Below, piece after piece: positions 41,966 to 49,802 of a stretch of DNA of 64,000 bases; the first letter of the stretch is position 1, and every line of letters starts with the position of its first letter. Below the pieces are notes generated by a model. The model searched no databases. It worked only from the letters and a program-made list of their open reading frames with translations, and was not told the origin of the DNA. Source of the stretch: Dehalococcoidia bacterium (lineage in GTDB: Bacteria; Chloroflexota; Dehalococcoidia; UBA2979); NCBI GenBank assembly GCA_023228825.1, contig JALOAL010000012.1, forward strand, positions 23,170 to 87,169, written 5' to 3'. The position numbers and the translations under genes are program-made.

Positions 41966-42948
41966 TCGTGCACCCGCAGGACCACCTTGCCGGTGGAACG
42001 CCGGTCGCGCAGGAGGCGGAGCGCCTCGGCGTAGTCTTCCAGCGGCAGCACCTGCGAGACCAGCGGACGCAGGCGCCCCTCCGCGTGCCAGGCGAGTAAC
42101 TCGCGCATCGCCTGCTGGACGACCTCGGGGCGGTGGTTGCGCAACTGGCCCAGGCTGAGGCCGAGCACGGCCGCGTCCTTCACCAGCAGGTGGTTCGCCG
42201 GGATCTGCGGGATGCTGCCGCTCGCGAAGCCGATCACCAGGATGCGCCCGCCGGGGTTGATGCTGCGCAAGGACGCCGCGAATGCCTCGCCGCCGACGGG
42301 GTCGTAGACCACGTCCACGCCGCCCGCGATCTCCAGCACGCGCTCGCGGATATCCTCGGTGGCGTAGTTCACCAGGTGGTCCGCACCGTGTGCGTGCGCG
42401 ACCGCCAATTTCTCAGGCGAGGAGGCGGTGGCGATCACCGTGGCGCCCAGCGCCTTGCCCACCTCTACCGCCGTGAGGCCCACGCCGCCCGATGCGCCGT
42501 GCACCAGCAGCACCTCGCCGGGCTGCAGGCGCGCACGGTGGCTGAGCGCCAGGTGCGAGGTGGCGTAGACCACCGGGAACGAGGCGGCGACGGCCCAGTC
42601 CATCGCGTCCGGGATGGGCGTCACGTCCGAGGCACGAGCGATGGCCTCTTCGGCGTAGCCGCCGCCCGCCTCCAGCATCGCCAGCACGCGCTCGCCCTCG
42701 CGGATGCCCTCCACGCCGGGGGAGACCTCGGCCACGATGCCGGCGACCTCCATGCCGGGGGAGAAGGGGAACGGCGGCTTCTCCTGGTACTCGCCTCGGA
42801 TCAGGAGCGTGTCCGCGAAGTTCACGCCGCTGGCGTGCACCCGGATGCGCACCCAACCATCGGAGCCCTCGGGGAGCGCGGGGGAGGGGGCCTCCTCCAG
42901 GCGGAGGTCGTCGATGTCACCCCAGGCATGGCAGAGGACGGCGCGCAT
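41962..42948 (-). CDS. NADPH:quinone oxidoreductase-like medium-chain dehydrogenase
   Basis: The 328-residue protein starts MRAVLCHAWGDIDDL and has the zinc-free quinone-oxidoreductase pattern: SGVNFADTLLIRG, PGMEVAGIVAEV and the NADPH site VHGASGGVGLTAVEVGKA, ending with the bound-substrate part VYDPVGGEAF. I chose ATG 42948; the longer frame from 43005 would overlap the RraA-like gene. Reactions in this family include quinone and enoyl-CoA reduction. It overlaps panE by four bases. Confidence 0.87.
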   Translation of the reverse strand: MRAVLCHAWGDIDDLRLEEAPSPALPEGSDGWVRIRVHASGVNFADTLLIRGEYQEKPPFPFSPGMEVAGIVAEVSPGVEGIREGERVLAMLEAGGGYAEEAIARASDVTPIPDAMDWAVAASFPVVYATSHLALSHRARLQPGEVLLVHGASGGVGLTAVEVGKALGATVIATASSPEKLAVAHAHGADHLVNYATEDIRERVLEIAGGVDVVYDPVGGEAFAASLRSINPGGRILVIGFASGSIPQIPANHLLVKDAAVLGLSLGQLRNHRPEVVQQAMRELLAWHAEGRLRPLVSQVLPLEDYAEALRLLRDRRSTGKVVLRVHE

Positions 42949-42985
42949 GGTCTCGGCCACTCCTTCGCTTTCTCCGCTCCGGGCG

Positions 42986-43693
42986 TTACGGGTAGCGTCC
43001 GCCATCGCGGGCGCCCGGGCGGTAGTCCGGGCTGGTGTAGAAGCGGATGATTTCGCGCTCCTCGTCCTCCACGCGCTGCGCTGCGGCCGCCACCTGCGAG
43101 GCGATCTCGTGGGGGATGTGGATCGCGCCGTGCTGGTCCATCGCCAGCAGGTCGCCGGAATGCACGGTGAGGCCTCCCACGGTTACCGGGCCGCCCACCT
43201 CCACCATGTGCACGTAGGCGTGAGACACAAGGACGGCCTTCGAGAGCGCCTGGAAGCCCATGCCGCGCATCTCGTCCAGGTCGCGCACTCCGCCGTCCGT
43301 GATCACGCCCAGGCAGCCCATGGCCTTGTGCCTCGTGGCGTTGACCTCGCCCCAGTAGGAGCCGATGGCCGGCTGGTCCATGTCCTGGATGACGACGATG
43401 CGAGGCCCGGGCACGGTCAGCAGGTGGTCCACCCACGCCTCGCGATCCACCGTCGCCGGGTCGTCCGCCGGCGGGATGCTCGCGCGGATCTTCGCCGTGA
43501 CCGCGTAGCCCACGCCCACCCCCAACTCCGGGAAGCGGCACTGGAGGTCCGAGGACATGAACCCGGTCGCGCGGGAGCGCACCGCGAACGTCTCGATGGC
43601 GTTCGCGATGGCGGGCGTGGGCCACGCGCTCAGGGCGCGCAGTTCGTCCTCGGTGAGCGGGGTGGCGGGGCGGCGGTCGGTGGGCGTGGCCAG
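42986..43693 (-). CDS. RraA-like protein (HMG/CHA aldolase fold)
   Basis: The 235-residue protein has the RraA/aldolase motifs GSYWGEVNATRHKAMGCLGVITDGGVRDLDEM, VEVGGPVTVGGLTVHSGDL and LLAMDQHGAIHIP (residues quoted in parts). Such proteins are 4-hydroxy-4-methyl-2-oxoglutarate aldolase-like enzymes; some only bind RNase E. No ATG or GTG gives a sensible start: the best is CTG 43693-43691, with GGAGGAGG ending six bases before it. It heads a minus-strand run with the quinone oxidoreductase and panE and is divergent from the ABC operon. Confidence 0.82.
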   Translation of the reverse strand: MATPTDRRPATPLTEDELRALSAWPTPAIANAIETFAVRSRATGFMSSDLQCRFPELGVGVGYAVTAKIRASIPPADDPATVDREAWVDHLLTVPGPRIVVIQDMDQPAIGSYWGEVNATRHKAMGCLGVITDGGVRDLDEMRGMGFQALSKAVLVSHAYVHMVEVGGPVTVGGLTVHSGDLLAMDQHGAIHIPHEIASQVAAAAQRVEDEEREIIRFYTSPDYRPGARDGGRYP

Positions 43694-43790
43694 GGAGGTC
43701 CTCCTCCGGTGCGATGTGTGACGAGGGCCGATCCTAGCGGATCTGCCGAGGCCCTCCGCGGCCGCCCTTCCGGAGCGGCGGGCGGGAGGG

Positions 43791-43819
43791 TTGACAAGGC
43801 GGCGAGATGGTGTCACAAT
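43791..43819 (+). promoter_or_regulatory. Promoter of the ABC transporter operon
   Basis: TTGACA (43791-43796), a 17-base spacer and CACAAT (43814-43819) form the best sigma-70-like promoter of the window. It lies 47 bases before the start of the 44-residue peptide gene. Confidence 0.75.
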
Positions 43820-43826
43820 GGTGTCA
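43807..43826 (+). promoter_or_regulatory. Direct repeat overlapping the -10 box, likely operator
   Basis: ATGGTGTCA occurs at 43807-43815 and 43818-43826, eleven bases apart, one helical turn, covering the -10 region. TGACA within the -35 box is an inverted match to TGTCA. Confidence 0.55.
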
Positions 43827-43866
43827 TACAGACGGTACCCGCTCGTAATCAGCGGGAGAAGGACAG

Positions 43867-44001
43867 ATGGACATGCGACTCAACGACTATTACTCAGGCA
43901 TCCTCCGCCAGCGCCGTGCCTCGCACCCGACGCGCGAGGAAGCACGCCAGGACTACGAGCACCGGCTGCGCGCGCACCGCGCCGTCATCTTCGGTCGGTG
44001 A
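43867..44001 (+). CDS. 44-residue leader-gene peptide of an ABC transporter operon
   Basis: ATG 43867, preceded by GGAGAAGGA, opens 44 codons ending at TGA 43999-44001. The peptide has a short neutral start (MDMRLNDYYSGIL), then is highly charged and Arg-rich (RQRRASHPTREEARQDY, RLRAHRAVIFGR). Its stop overlaps the GTG start of the ABC ATPase (GTGA), so translation is coupled. Its own strong promoter lies upstream. No homologue is recognised; it could be a small partner of the transporter or a regulatory peptide. Confidence 0.6.
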   Translation: MDMRLNDYYSGILRQRRASHPTREEARQDYEHRLRAHRAVIFGR

Positions 44002-45032
44002 CCTCCGCCCAGGCCGCCGCTGACGGGCCCGCCGCCCCACGCCCGCAGTACACGCACGCCCTTTGCATAGACGGCATCACGAAGGTCTATGCGGACGGCG
44101 TGCGCGCGAACGACGCGATCACCCTGCGCATCGAACCCGGCGAGGTCTTCGGACTCCTGGGCCCCAACGGGGCGGGGAAGACCACGCTGGTCAACCAGAT
44201 CGTGGGACTGCTGAAGCCCACCTCCGGCTCGATCCACCTCGGCGAGGTGGACCTGGTGGCCGATCCCGGCGTGGCGCGCCAGTTGTGCGCGTATCTCCCC
44301 CAGGCCCAGTTGCCCATTGAATCCCTGCGCGCTATGGAGGCTGCGGTGCTGACCGGGCGCCTGCGGGGCGGCCGTCCCGCCGAGGTGCGCCGCCGCGTGG
44401 GCGAACTCTTCGACGCGCTGCAACTGCGGCCGTGGGAGCGCTCGCTGGGCGCCTCGCTCTCCGGGGGCGTGAAGCGCCTGGTGGGCTTCACCATGACGGC
44501 GGCGGTGCCGCGCCCCGTGATGATCCTGGACGAGCCCACCAACGATGTAGACCCCTTGCGCCGTCGCCTGCTGTGGCAGGAGATCCGCGCGCTCGCCGCA
44601 GGCGGCTCCGCCGTGCTGCTGGTAACCCACAACGTGCTGGAGGCCGAACGTGCCGTGGACCGGCTGGCCGTGGTCGATGGCGGACGCGTCGTCGCCCAGG
44701 GGACACCCTCTGCCCTCAAGGCCGCGGACCGTGGCCGGCTCCGGCTCGAGGTCGTCCTCGAACCGGGCGCGGCTGAACCGGGGCTGCCCGCCTTCGCGGA
44801 AGACCCGGTGCGGGCGGGCCGCCGCCTCTTCGTTTCCCTGGACGAGGGGGCGGCGGCCGCCGCGATCGAATGGGTGGGCAGCCTGGTGCGCGCCCACATT
44901 GCCGAGGAATTCGGCCTGGGCGCCGCCACGCTGGAGGACACCTACGTCCGCCTCGTCGGCGCCGAGGCGGTGGAGAACGGTGCTGAGAATGGCGCCGCCG
45001 GCATGGAGCCAGCGCCTCAGGTGCACGGGTGA
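43998..45032 (+). CDS. ABC transporter ATP-binding protein
   Basis: The 344-residue ATPase has Walker A GLLGPNGAGKTTLVNQ, the Q-loop region YLPQAQLP, a variant signature LSGGVKRL, Walker B PVMILDEPTNDVDPLRR and the H-loop THNVLEAE. The C-terminal 80 residues resemble the accessory domain of Nat/ABC-2 type exporters. GTG 43998 overlaps the peptide gene before it, and the next gene also overlaps (GTGA). The membrane partner is at 45607. Cargo unknown; drug or lipid efflux is typical. Confidence 0.9.
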   Translation: MTSAQAAADGPAAPRPQYTHALCIDGITKVYADGVRANDAITLRIEPGEVFGLLGPNGAGKTTLVNQIVGLLKPTSGSIHLGEVDLVADPGVARQLCAYLPQAQLPIESLRAMEAAVLTGRLRGGRPAEVRRRVGELFDALQLRPWERSLGASLSGGVKRLVGFTMTAAVPRPVMILDEPTNDVDPLRRRLLWQEIRALAAGGSAVLLVTHNVLEAERAVDRLAVVDGGRVVAQGTPSALKAADRGRLRLEVVLEPGAAEPGLPAFAEDPVRAGRRLFVSLDEGAAAAAIEWVGSLVRAHIAEEFGLGAATLEDTYVRLVGAEAVENGAENGAAGMEPAPQVHG

Positions 45033-45610
45033 CCTCCGTGATTGGCCATCGCATCCATGTGGTGGGGCCCACCTGCTCCGGCAAGAGCACCCTGGCGAGT
45101 CAACTCGCGGCGGCCATCGGCGCGCCGTTCGTGGATATGGACGGGCTCAACTGGCTTCCGGGCTGGGTGGGACTGCACCAGGCCGACCCCGAGGAACTCC
45201 AGCGTCGCGTGGACGAAGTGACCGCCGGAGACGCCTGGGTCGTGGGAGGGATCTACTCGCCGTTCTGCGAGCGTGCCTTCTGGTCGCGTCTCGAGACACT
45301 TGTCTGGCTGGACCTTCCTCCGCGGACGCTCATTCCGCGTGTGGTGCGGCGGTCGTGGAAGCGCATGCGCTCCAGCGAGTGCCTGTGGGGGACGAACTAC
45401 GAGCAGTTCTGGCCGCAACTGAAGATCTGGGACGCGCAGTCGTTGCTCAGGATGGCGGTGACTCAGCCGGGAATGATGCGGCGCCGGCTCCTGGCAGCAC
45501 AGGCCGACCCTCGCGCGGCGCACATCCGCTTCATCCGTCTCACGTCGCCACATGAGGTGCGAGAGTTCCGCCAGACGGTGGAACCCCGCAGGGAGGATCA
45601 CGAGCCATGA
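45029..45610 (+). CDS. P-loop kinase-like protein (topology-modulation/adenylate-kinase-like)
   Basis: The 193-residue protein has Walker A VVGPTCSGKSTLA at residues 10-22, DMDGLNWLPGW in the position of the substrate loop, WVVGGIYS and a basic lid RVVRRSWKRMRSSECLWG. This fits the small P-loop group annotated as FlaR or topology-modulation proteins, whose substrate is unknown. It is inserted between the ATPase and permease of an ABC-2 exporter with four-base overlaps on both sides (GTGA, ATGA), so it is made together with the transporter. Confidence 0.82.
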   Translation: MTSVIGHRIHVVGPTCSGKSTLASQLAAAIGAPFVDMDGLNWLPGWVGLHQADPEELQRRVDEVTAGDAWVVGGIYSPFCERAFWSRLETLVWLDLPPRTLIPRVVRRSWKRMRSSECLWGTNYEQFWPQLKIWDAQSLLRMAVTQPGMMRRRLLAAQADPRAAHIRFIRLTSPHEVREFRQTVEPRREDHEP

Positions 45611-46410
45611 GCATCGCGCTACCGGTCGCGCCCACGAGCACCGCGGACCTGGGGCTGCGCAGCGGGCCTTCCTATTGGTTCCAGTCCTATGTGTTGATGA
45701 TGCGCTGGGAGGTGCTCAGCCTGCGGCTGTTCCTCCCCATCATGGCGGCCGTCCAACTGCTCATCGGCGGCGGCATCGTGATTGGCTTCGGCTTCCTGTT
45801 CGAGGAGATCAGCGTGCCGCAGGCCACCTACCTGGCCGTGGGTGGCGCGGTGATGCCGTTGCTGACGTTGGGGCTGGTGATGATTCCGCAGCAGGTGGCG
45901 GAACAAAAATTGATGGGCACGTACGCCTTCCTGTTCTCCCTGCCGGTGCCCCGCATGGCGATGTACTTCGCCGGCCTCACCGTCTTCTCCGTGATCGCGC
46001 TCCCTCCGGCGGGGGCGGCCCTTGCGATCGCGGCGTGGCGGTATGACCTGGCGCTGTCGTTCTCGCCGCTGGCGGTGCCGGCCGCGCTGCTGGTGGTCTC
46101 CGTGGCCTCGGCGGTCGGGTATGCCATCGGCCACGCGGTGCCGCAGCCGCGGGTCACGCAGTTGATCACGCAGTTGCTGATCTTTGTGGTGGCGATCTTC
46201 TCGCCGATCAATTTTCCCTCGGAGCGATTCCCGCAGTGGCTCCAGGCGCTGCACCACGTCCTGCCCATGGAACACTCGGCCATCGTGATGCGCTCCACGC
46301 TTACGGACGGCCTTGTCACCGGCGCGGTGTGGCCGTCCTGGCTGGTGCTGGGCGCGTGGGTCCTTGGCTCGCTCCTGGTGACCTACCGCGTCATCTCACG
46401 CCGAGGCTGA
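45607..46410 (+). CDS. ABC-2 type transporter permease
   Basis: The 267-residue membrane protein has six hydrophobic segments in the ABC-2 order, with YWFQSYVLMMRWEVLSLRLFLP at the start given in parts, a conserved loop after helix 2-3 (GGAVMPLLTLGLVMIPQQVAEQK in parts) and the late FSPINFPSERFPQWLQAL amphipathic helix before helix 6. It is the membrane partner of the ATPase at 43998. ATG 45607 overlaps the stop of the P-loop gene (ATGA). Confidence 0.88.
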   Translation: MSIALPVAPTSTADLGLRSGPSYWFQSYVLMMRWEVLSLRLFLPIMAAVQLLIGGGIVIGFGFLFEEISVPQATYLAVGGAVMPLLTLGLVMIPQQVAEQKLMGTYAFLFSLPVPRMAMYFAGLTVFSVIALPPAGAALAIAAWRYDLALSFSPLAVPAALLVVSVASAVGYAIGHAVPQPRVTQLITQLLIFVVAIFSPINFPSERFPQWLQALHHVLPMEHSAIVMRSTLTDGLVTGAVWPSWLVLGAWVLGSLLVTYRVISRRG

Positions 46411-46455
46411 CGGAAGCCCGGAGGCGCGTCCGGCCGGGGGTACGGGCGTGGGGGG

Positions 46456-46485
46456 CTTACGAGAGGTAAGGCGGGCGCGTATCAT
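46456..46485 (+). promoter_or_regulatory. Promoter and operator of the HxlR gene
   Basis: TTACGA (46457-46462), 17 bases and TATCAT (46480-46485) form a plausible promoter ending six bases before ATG 46492. The perfect inverted repeat CTTAC-GAGAG-GTAAG (46456-46470) covers the -35, as expected for autorepression. Confidence 0.5.
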
Positions 46486-46491
46486 CAAGGT

Positions 46492-46911
46492 ATGCCGCCG
46501 AGCACACCGCATCCCGCACAGGTTGACCGCACGGAGCATGCGGACGGCGAACTGACGCCGTTCTGCCCCCGCTTCCACCACGCCGTGGAACTCGTGGGGC
46601 GCCGCTGGACCGGCGCAATCCTCCGCGCCATGCTCGCCGGCTGCGTGCGCTTCTCTGACCTGGCCGCCGCCGTCCCCGGCCTCAGCGACCGCCTGCTGTC
46701 CGAGCGCCTCAAGGAACTCACCTCCGAGGGCCTTATCGAGCGAGTGACGCTGGACGCGGGTGCGGGCCGGGTGGAGTACCGCCTGACCGACAAGGGCCGC
46801 CAACTGACGCCGGTCATCGAGTCGCTGTCCTCGTGGGCGGAGGCGTGGATCCCGCTGGACGCCTCGAGCGCGGCGGGCGCCTCGGAAGCGCGGGACGCCG
46901 CCCGAGCATGA
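46492..46911 (+). CDS. HxlR-family transcriptional regulator
   Basis: The 139-residue winged-helix protein has FCPRFHHAVELVGRRWTGAILRAML, with the N-terminal cysteine used for redox sensing in some relatives (YodB, HypR), FSDLAAAVPGLSDRLLSERLKEL as recognition helix and GRVEYRLTDKGRQL as wing. HxlR proteins sense electrophiles or oxidants and often control nearby reductases or exporters. The -10 TATCAT lies six bases before the ATG, so the mRNA is probably leaderless. A CTTAC/GTAAG repeat upstream is a candidate self-operator. Targets may include the upstream ABC operon. Confidence 0.9.
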   Translation: MPPSTPHPAQVDRTEHADGELTPFCPRFHHAVELVGRRWTGAILRAMLAGCVRFSDLAAAVPGLSDRLLSERLKELTSEGLIERVTLDAGAGRVEYRLTDKGRQLTPVIESLSSWAEAWIPLDASSAAGASEARDAARA

Positions 46912-47011
46912 GCGTCTCCAGCGTCTCCACGGGGGGCGCCCCCGGCCCTCATCCCGTACAACGTCACCATGCCGTAGGGTTATGTTCCCGGGGGCATGAC
47001 GGGAGTTCCAC

Positions 47012-47626
47012 ATGGCGATGACCTCTGAAGGCGTCGACACTCGCAGTCGCAAGTCCGAACAGTCTGACCGTACCCGCGCCACGCTGGTCCGAGTCGCCCG
47101 TGCGCTCTTCGCAGACCGGGGCTATGCCGCCACCTCCACGGAGGAGGTGGTGCACCAGGCCGGCGTCACGCGGGGCGCCCTGTACCACCACTTCCGCGAC
47201 AAGTACGACCTGTTCGAGGCGGTCTTCCTGGAGATCCAGGACGAGGCCCGTGCGCGCATCCGCGGCGCTGCCGGCCTCCACACCACGCCGTGGGAGGCGT
47301 TCCGAGCCGGCTTCGACGAGTACCTGAATCACTCCATGGACCCCACCATCCAGCGCATCGCCCTCATCGACGCTCCGGCCGTGCTGGGCTGGGAGCGCTG
47401 GCGCGAGTTGGATTACACGCTGGATCTGCTCCAGAGCGCGCTCCGCGGCCTGCGCGAGAACGGCGCCATTGCCCCCCAGGCCCCCACGGACGAACTAGCG
47501 CACCTGCTCCGAGGCGTGGCCAATGAAGCGTCCCAGATGATCGCCTCCTCCGCGGACGCGCCGGGCGAGCGTCGCCGCGTGGGTGAGGCGCTGGCCGCGA
47601 TCCTGGAGGGCCTGCGCGTCCGGTAG
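47012..47626 (+). CDS. TetR/AcrR-family transcriptional regulator
   Basis: The 204-residue protein has the N-terminal helix-turn-helix RATLVRVARALFADRGYAATSTEEVVHQAGVTRGALYHHFRDKYDLF (quoted only to show the family pattern: G-Y/F-x-x-T, then GALYHHF). The C-terminal all-helical ligand domain resembles the AcrR type. It follows the HxlR gene by 100 bases and precedes the LiaF-like gene. The ligand is unknown; it may control itself or the LiaF-like gene. Confidence 0.9.
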   Translation: MAMTSEGVDTRSRKSEQSDRTRATLVRVARALFADRGYAATSTEEVVHQAGVTRGALYHHFRDKYDLFEAVFLEIQDEARARIRGAAGLHTTPWEAFRAGFDEYLNHSMDPTIQRIALIDAPAVLGWERWRELDYTLDLLQSALRGLRENGAIAPQAPTDELAHLLRGVANEASQMIASSADAPGERRRVGEALAAILEGLRVR

Positions 47627-47759
47627 CCCGCTCGCTCCGCCCCGCCGGGCGCGAAGCCCCGGAGGCTCGCCCTACCTCGTATCCTGTGCGCGCCTGGCCT
47701 CCGGGGGACTACGCTCGCCAGGTTGTGTCCTCCAGTCCTCAAAGCCCGGGAGAAGCCTC

Positions 47760-48239
47760 ATGCGTCGCATCGTTCGAGTCCTGGCGATCGTGGTGGCAGT
47801 GCAACTCGTGACCTTCGTGGCCGGCCAGGTCGCGCGCCTGGTCATGCGCCGGCGCACGCCCGGCGCGGCGGATCCGCTGGCGGACGAGTTCGACCTGGTC
47901 AACGTCATGGAGGGCACTGAGTTCGCTTCGCGCGCCATCGCGCTGCGGGCGGCTTCCATCCAGAACATCATGGGCGGCGTTGAACTCGACCTGACGGAGG
48001 CGCAACTGGCGCGGGGCGGAGCGTACGTGCAGGTCACCACCATCATGGGCGGCACGGAGATCACCGTGCCCCGCGGCTGGCGCGTGGCGCTGCTGGGGCA
48101 GGCGATGATGGGTGCGCACGACCTGGACGTGACCCCAGAGGACGACCTGGCGTTCGACGCCCCGATCCTGACCGTGGAGGGGCGCACGGTGTTGGGCGCC
48201 GTAGGAGTGCGCGCGGTCCCCGCCCGCGTCCCCGCCTAA
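47760..48239 (+). CDS. LiaF-like cell-wall-stress response domain protein
   Basis: The 159-residue protein has one N-terminal membrane helix (VRVLAIVVAVQLVTFVAG), an arginine cluster, and a beta-helix domain with the repeating NIMGGVELDL, TIMGGTEITVPRGWRV pattern of the LiaF C-terminal domain (DUF2154 type). LiaF controls the LiaRS envelope-stress system; no LiaRS genes are present here, so the role is open. GGGAGAAG precedes ATG 47760. It converges with the P450 gene after 26 bases. Confidence 0.8.
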   Translation: MRRIVRVLAIVVAVQLVTFVAGQVARLVMRRRTPGAADPLADEFDLVNVMEGTEFASRAIALRAASIQNIMGGVELDLTEAQLARGGAYVQVTTIMGGTEITVPRGWRVALLGQAMMGAHDLDVTPEDDLAFDAPILTVEGRTVLGAVGVRAVPARVPA

Positions 48240-48265
48240 CGCGGCCGGTCCGTTAGAGCCCCCCG

Positions 48266-49666
48266 CTACTGCTTGAGCGCGATCTCGAAGGCGATAGGGC
48301 CCCGGAAGAACGGGGTGTCCCACCACTCGATCTCGTCCTGCGGCGTGATGGCGGTGAATTCCGACCAGCGATCCAGGACACCCTCGATCGCGCGCCCCGC
48401 CTCCAGGCGGGCCAGGTTGGCGCCCAGACAGAAGTGGATGCCATAGCCAAAGGCCAGGTGATCGCGTGAGCCGGTCTGTGCGGCGAAGCGGTCCAACCTG
48501 AACTCCTCTGGCGCCTCGAACTTCTCTGGGTCGTGGTTGGCGGCGCCATAGAGGATGAGCAGGGCGTCGCCCTCCTTGACGTGCACCCCCTCCACCTCGA
48601 CGTCCTCCAGCGCACGCCGGTAGAAGCCCTGGATCGGGGACTCCCAGCGCAGCGCCTCTTCCATGAGCGGCCGGATCAGGGAGCGGTCAGCCCGCACCTG
48701 CCGCTGCAACTCCAGGTCCTGGGAGAGTTTGCGCAGGGCGTGGCTGATGAGGTTGGTGGTGGTCTCGTTGCCGGCCACCAGTAGCAGCACCAGGAAGGCG
48801 ACCAGTTCGTTGTTGGTCAGGTGCTCCCCGTCCACCTCCGCCTCTACCAGGCGGGTCATCAGGTCGTCGCGCGGGTTCTGCTGGCGGTCAAAGATCTGCA
48901 TGTAGAAGTACATGAAGAGGCTGGGCTCTTCCTCACCCGCCTGCACGCGCCGCGCGTACTCCTCGAACTCCGCGCGCATCTCCTCTGGCGTACGCTCCTG
49001 CTGGGTGCGGGGCGGGGCCTGCTCGCCCACGGCCTCCGCCACCTCCTCCAGCGACTCGTAGCCGTGCTCCGGCACGCGGCCAATGTCCTGCACGATGAGG
49101 TTGGACCAGTGCTTGAACTGCGCGTGCATGGAGGGCGGGATGCCGATGATCTCCGCGATCATCTGCACCGGCAGCGGGTAGGCCAGGTCGCCCACCACCT
49201 CCAGGCGCCCGTCGCCCCGCTGTTCCACTGCGCCCAGCAATTCCTGGATGTACTCGTTGATGCGCGGCTCCCACGCCCCCTCGATCGTGCGAGGCGTAAA
49301 GGCCTTGGAGACCAGCGCCCGCAACTTGCGGTGGTCCGGCTCGTCGCGGTTGATCATGCTCGGGAACTCCGGGTGTTCCACCTGCGGGCCGCCGAACACG
49401 GAGTTCTTGCTGGAAAAACGCTGGTTGTCGTCCAGGATGCCCTTCGCCACCGGGTAGGAGGTGACCAGCCACGCCCCCACCTCGTCGCTCCAGACCAGCG
49501 GCGCCTCACTGCGCCAGGCCTCGTAGTGCGGGTAGGGGCACTCCTTCATCTCGGGCGAGAAGGGATGCCGGGACTCCGCCGGCTGCGTGGTTGGGGTGGT
49601 TGGCGTGGTCTGGGTGGTCTGGGTGGTCTGGGTGGTCTGGGGGGTTGGGGTGGTCTGATCAGTCAT
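48266..49666 (-). CDS. Cytochrome P450
   Basis: The 466-residue haem monooxygenase has the I-helix oxygen-binding AGNETTT near residue 300, the K-helix ExxR in EEALRWE near 339 and the haem loop FGYGIHFCLGANLA with the axial cysteine near 412. The N-terminus is a low-complexity Thr/Gln/Pro stretch made of nine-base DNA repeats. No membrane anchor is present, so it is a soluble bacterial class I enzyme needing ferredoxin and reductase from elsewhere. Substrate unknown. GGAGGCCTCC precedes the ATG; it is divergent from the M3 peptidase. Confidence 0.93.
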   Translation of the reverse strand: MTDQTTPTPQTTQTTQTTQTTPTTPTTQPAESRHPFSPEMKECPYPHYEAWRSEAPLVWSDEVGAWLVTSYPVAKGILDDNQRFSSKNSVFGGPQVEHPEFPSMINRDEPDHRKLRALVSKAFTPRTIEGAWEPRINEYIQELLGAVEQRGDGRLEVVGDLAYPLPVQMIAEIIGIPPSMHAQFKHWSNLIVQDIGRVPEHGYESLEEVAEAVGEQAPPRTQQERTPEEMRAEFEEYARRVQAGEEEPSLFMYFYMQIFDRQQNPRDDLMTRLVEAEVDGEHLTNNELVAFLVLLLVAGNETTTNLISHALRKLSQDLELQRQVRADRSLIRPLMEEALRWESPIQGFYRRALEDVEVEGVHVKEGDALLILYGAANHDPEKFEAPEEFRLDRFAAQTGSRDHLAFGYGIHFCLGANLARLEAGRAIEGVLDRWSEFTAITPQDEIEWWDTPFFRGPIAFEIALKQ

Positions 49667-49790
49667 GGGAGGCCTCCGGAGGACGGCTCGCATACTGGCT
49701 GTACGGCCGGTCATCGTACAACATGCGTCGTGCAGAAAGGTGGCGGCGCCACCGTGGCGGCCGGGGCATGCGACCACGCGTCCGATGCGG

Positions 49791-49796
49791 CATGAT
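49791..49796 (+). promoter_or_regulatory. Candidate -10 element of a leaderless M3 peptidase gene
   Basis: CATGAT ends six bases before ATG 49803 with only GCGCGC between, so no ribosome-binding site fits. Confidence 0.35.
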
Positions 49797-49802
49797 GCGC
49801 GC

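Noticed and set aside
49590..49660. Phase-variable repeat in the P450 gene (GGTGGTCTG units)
   Set aside because: The unit is nine bases, so changes in number keep the frame; it only alters a Thr/Gln stretch. Low complexity without switching potential.
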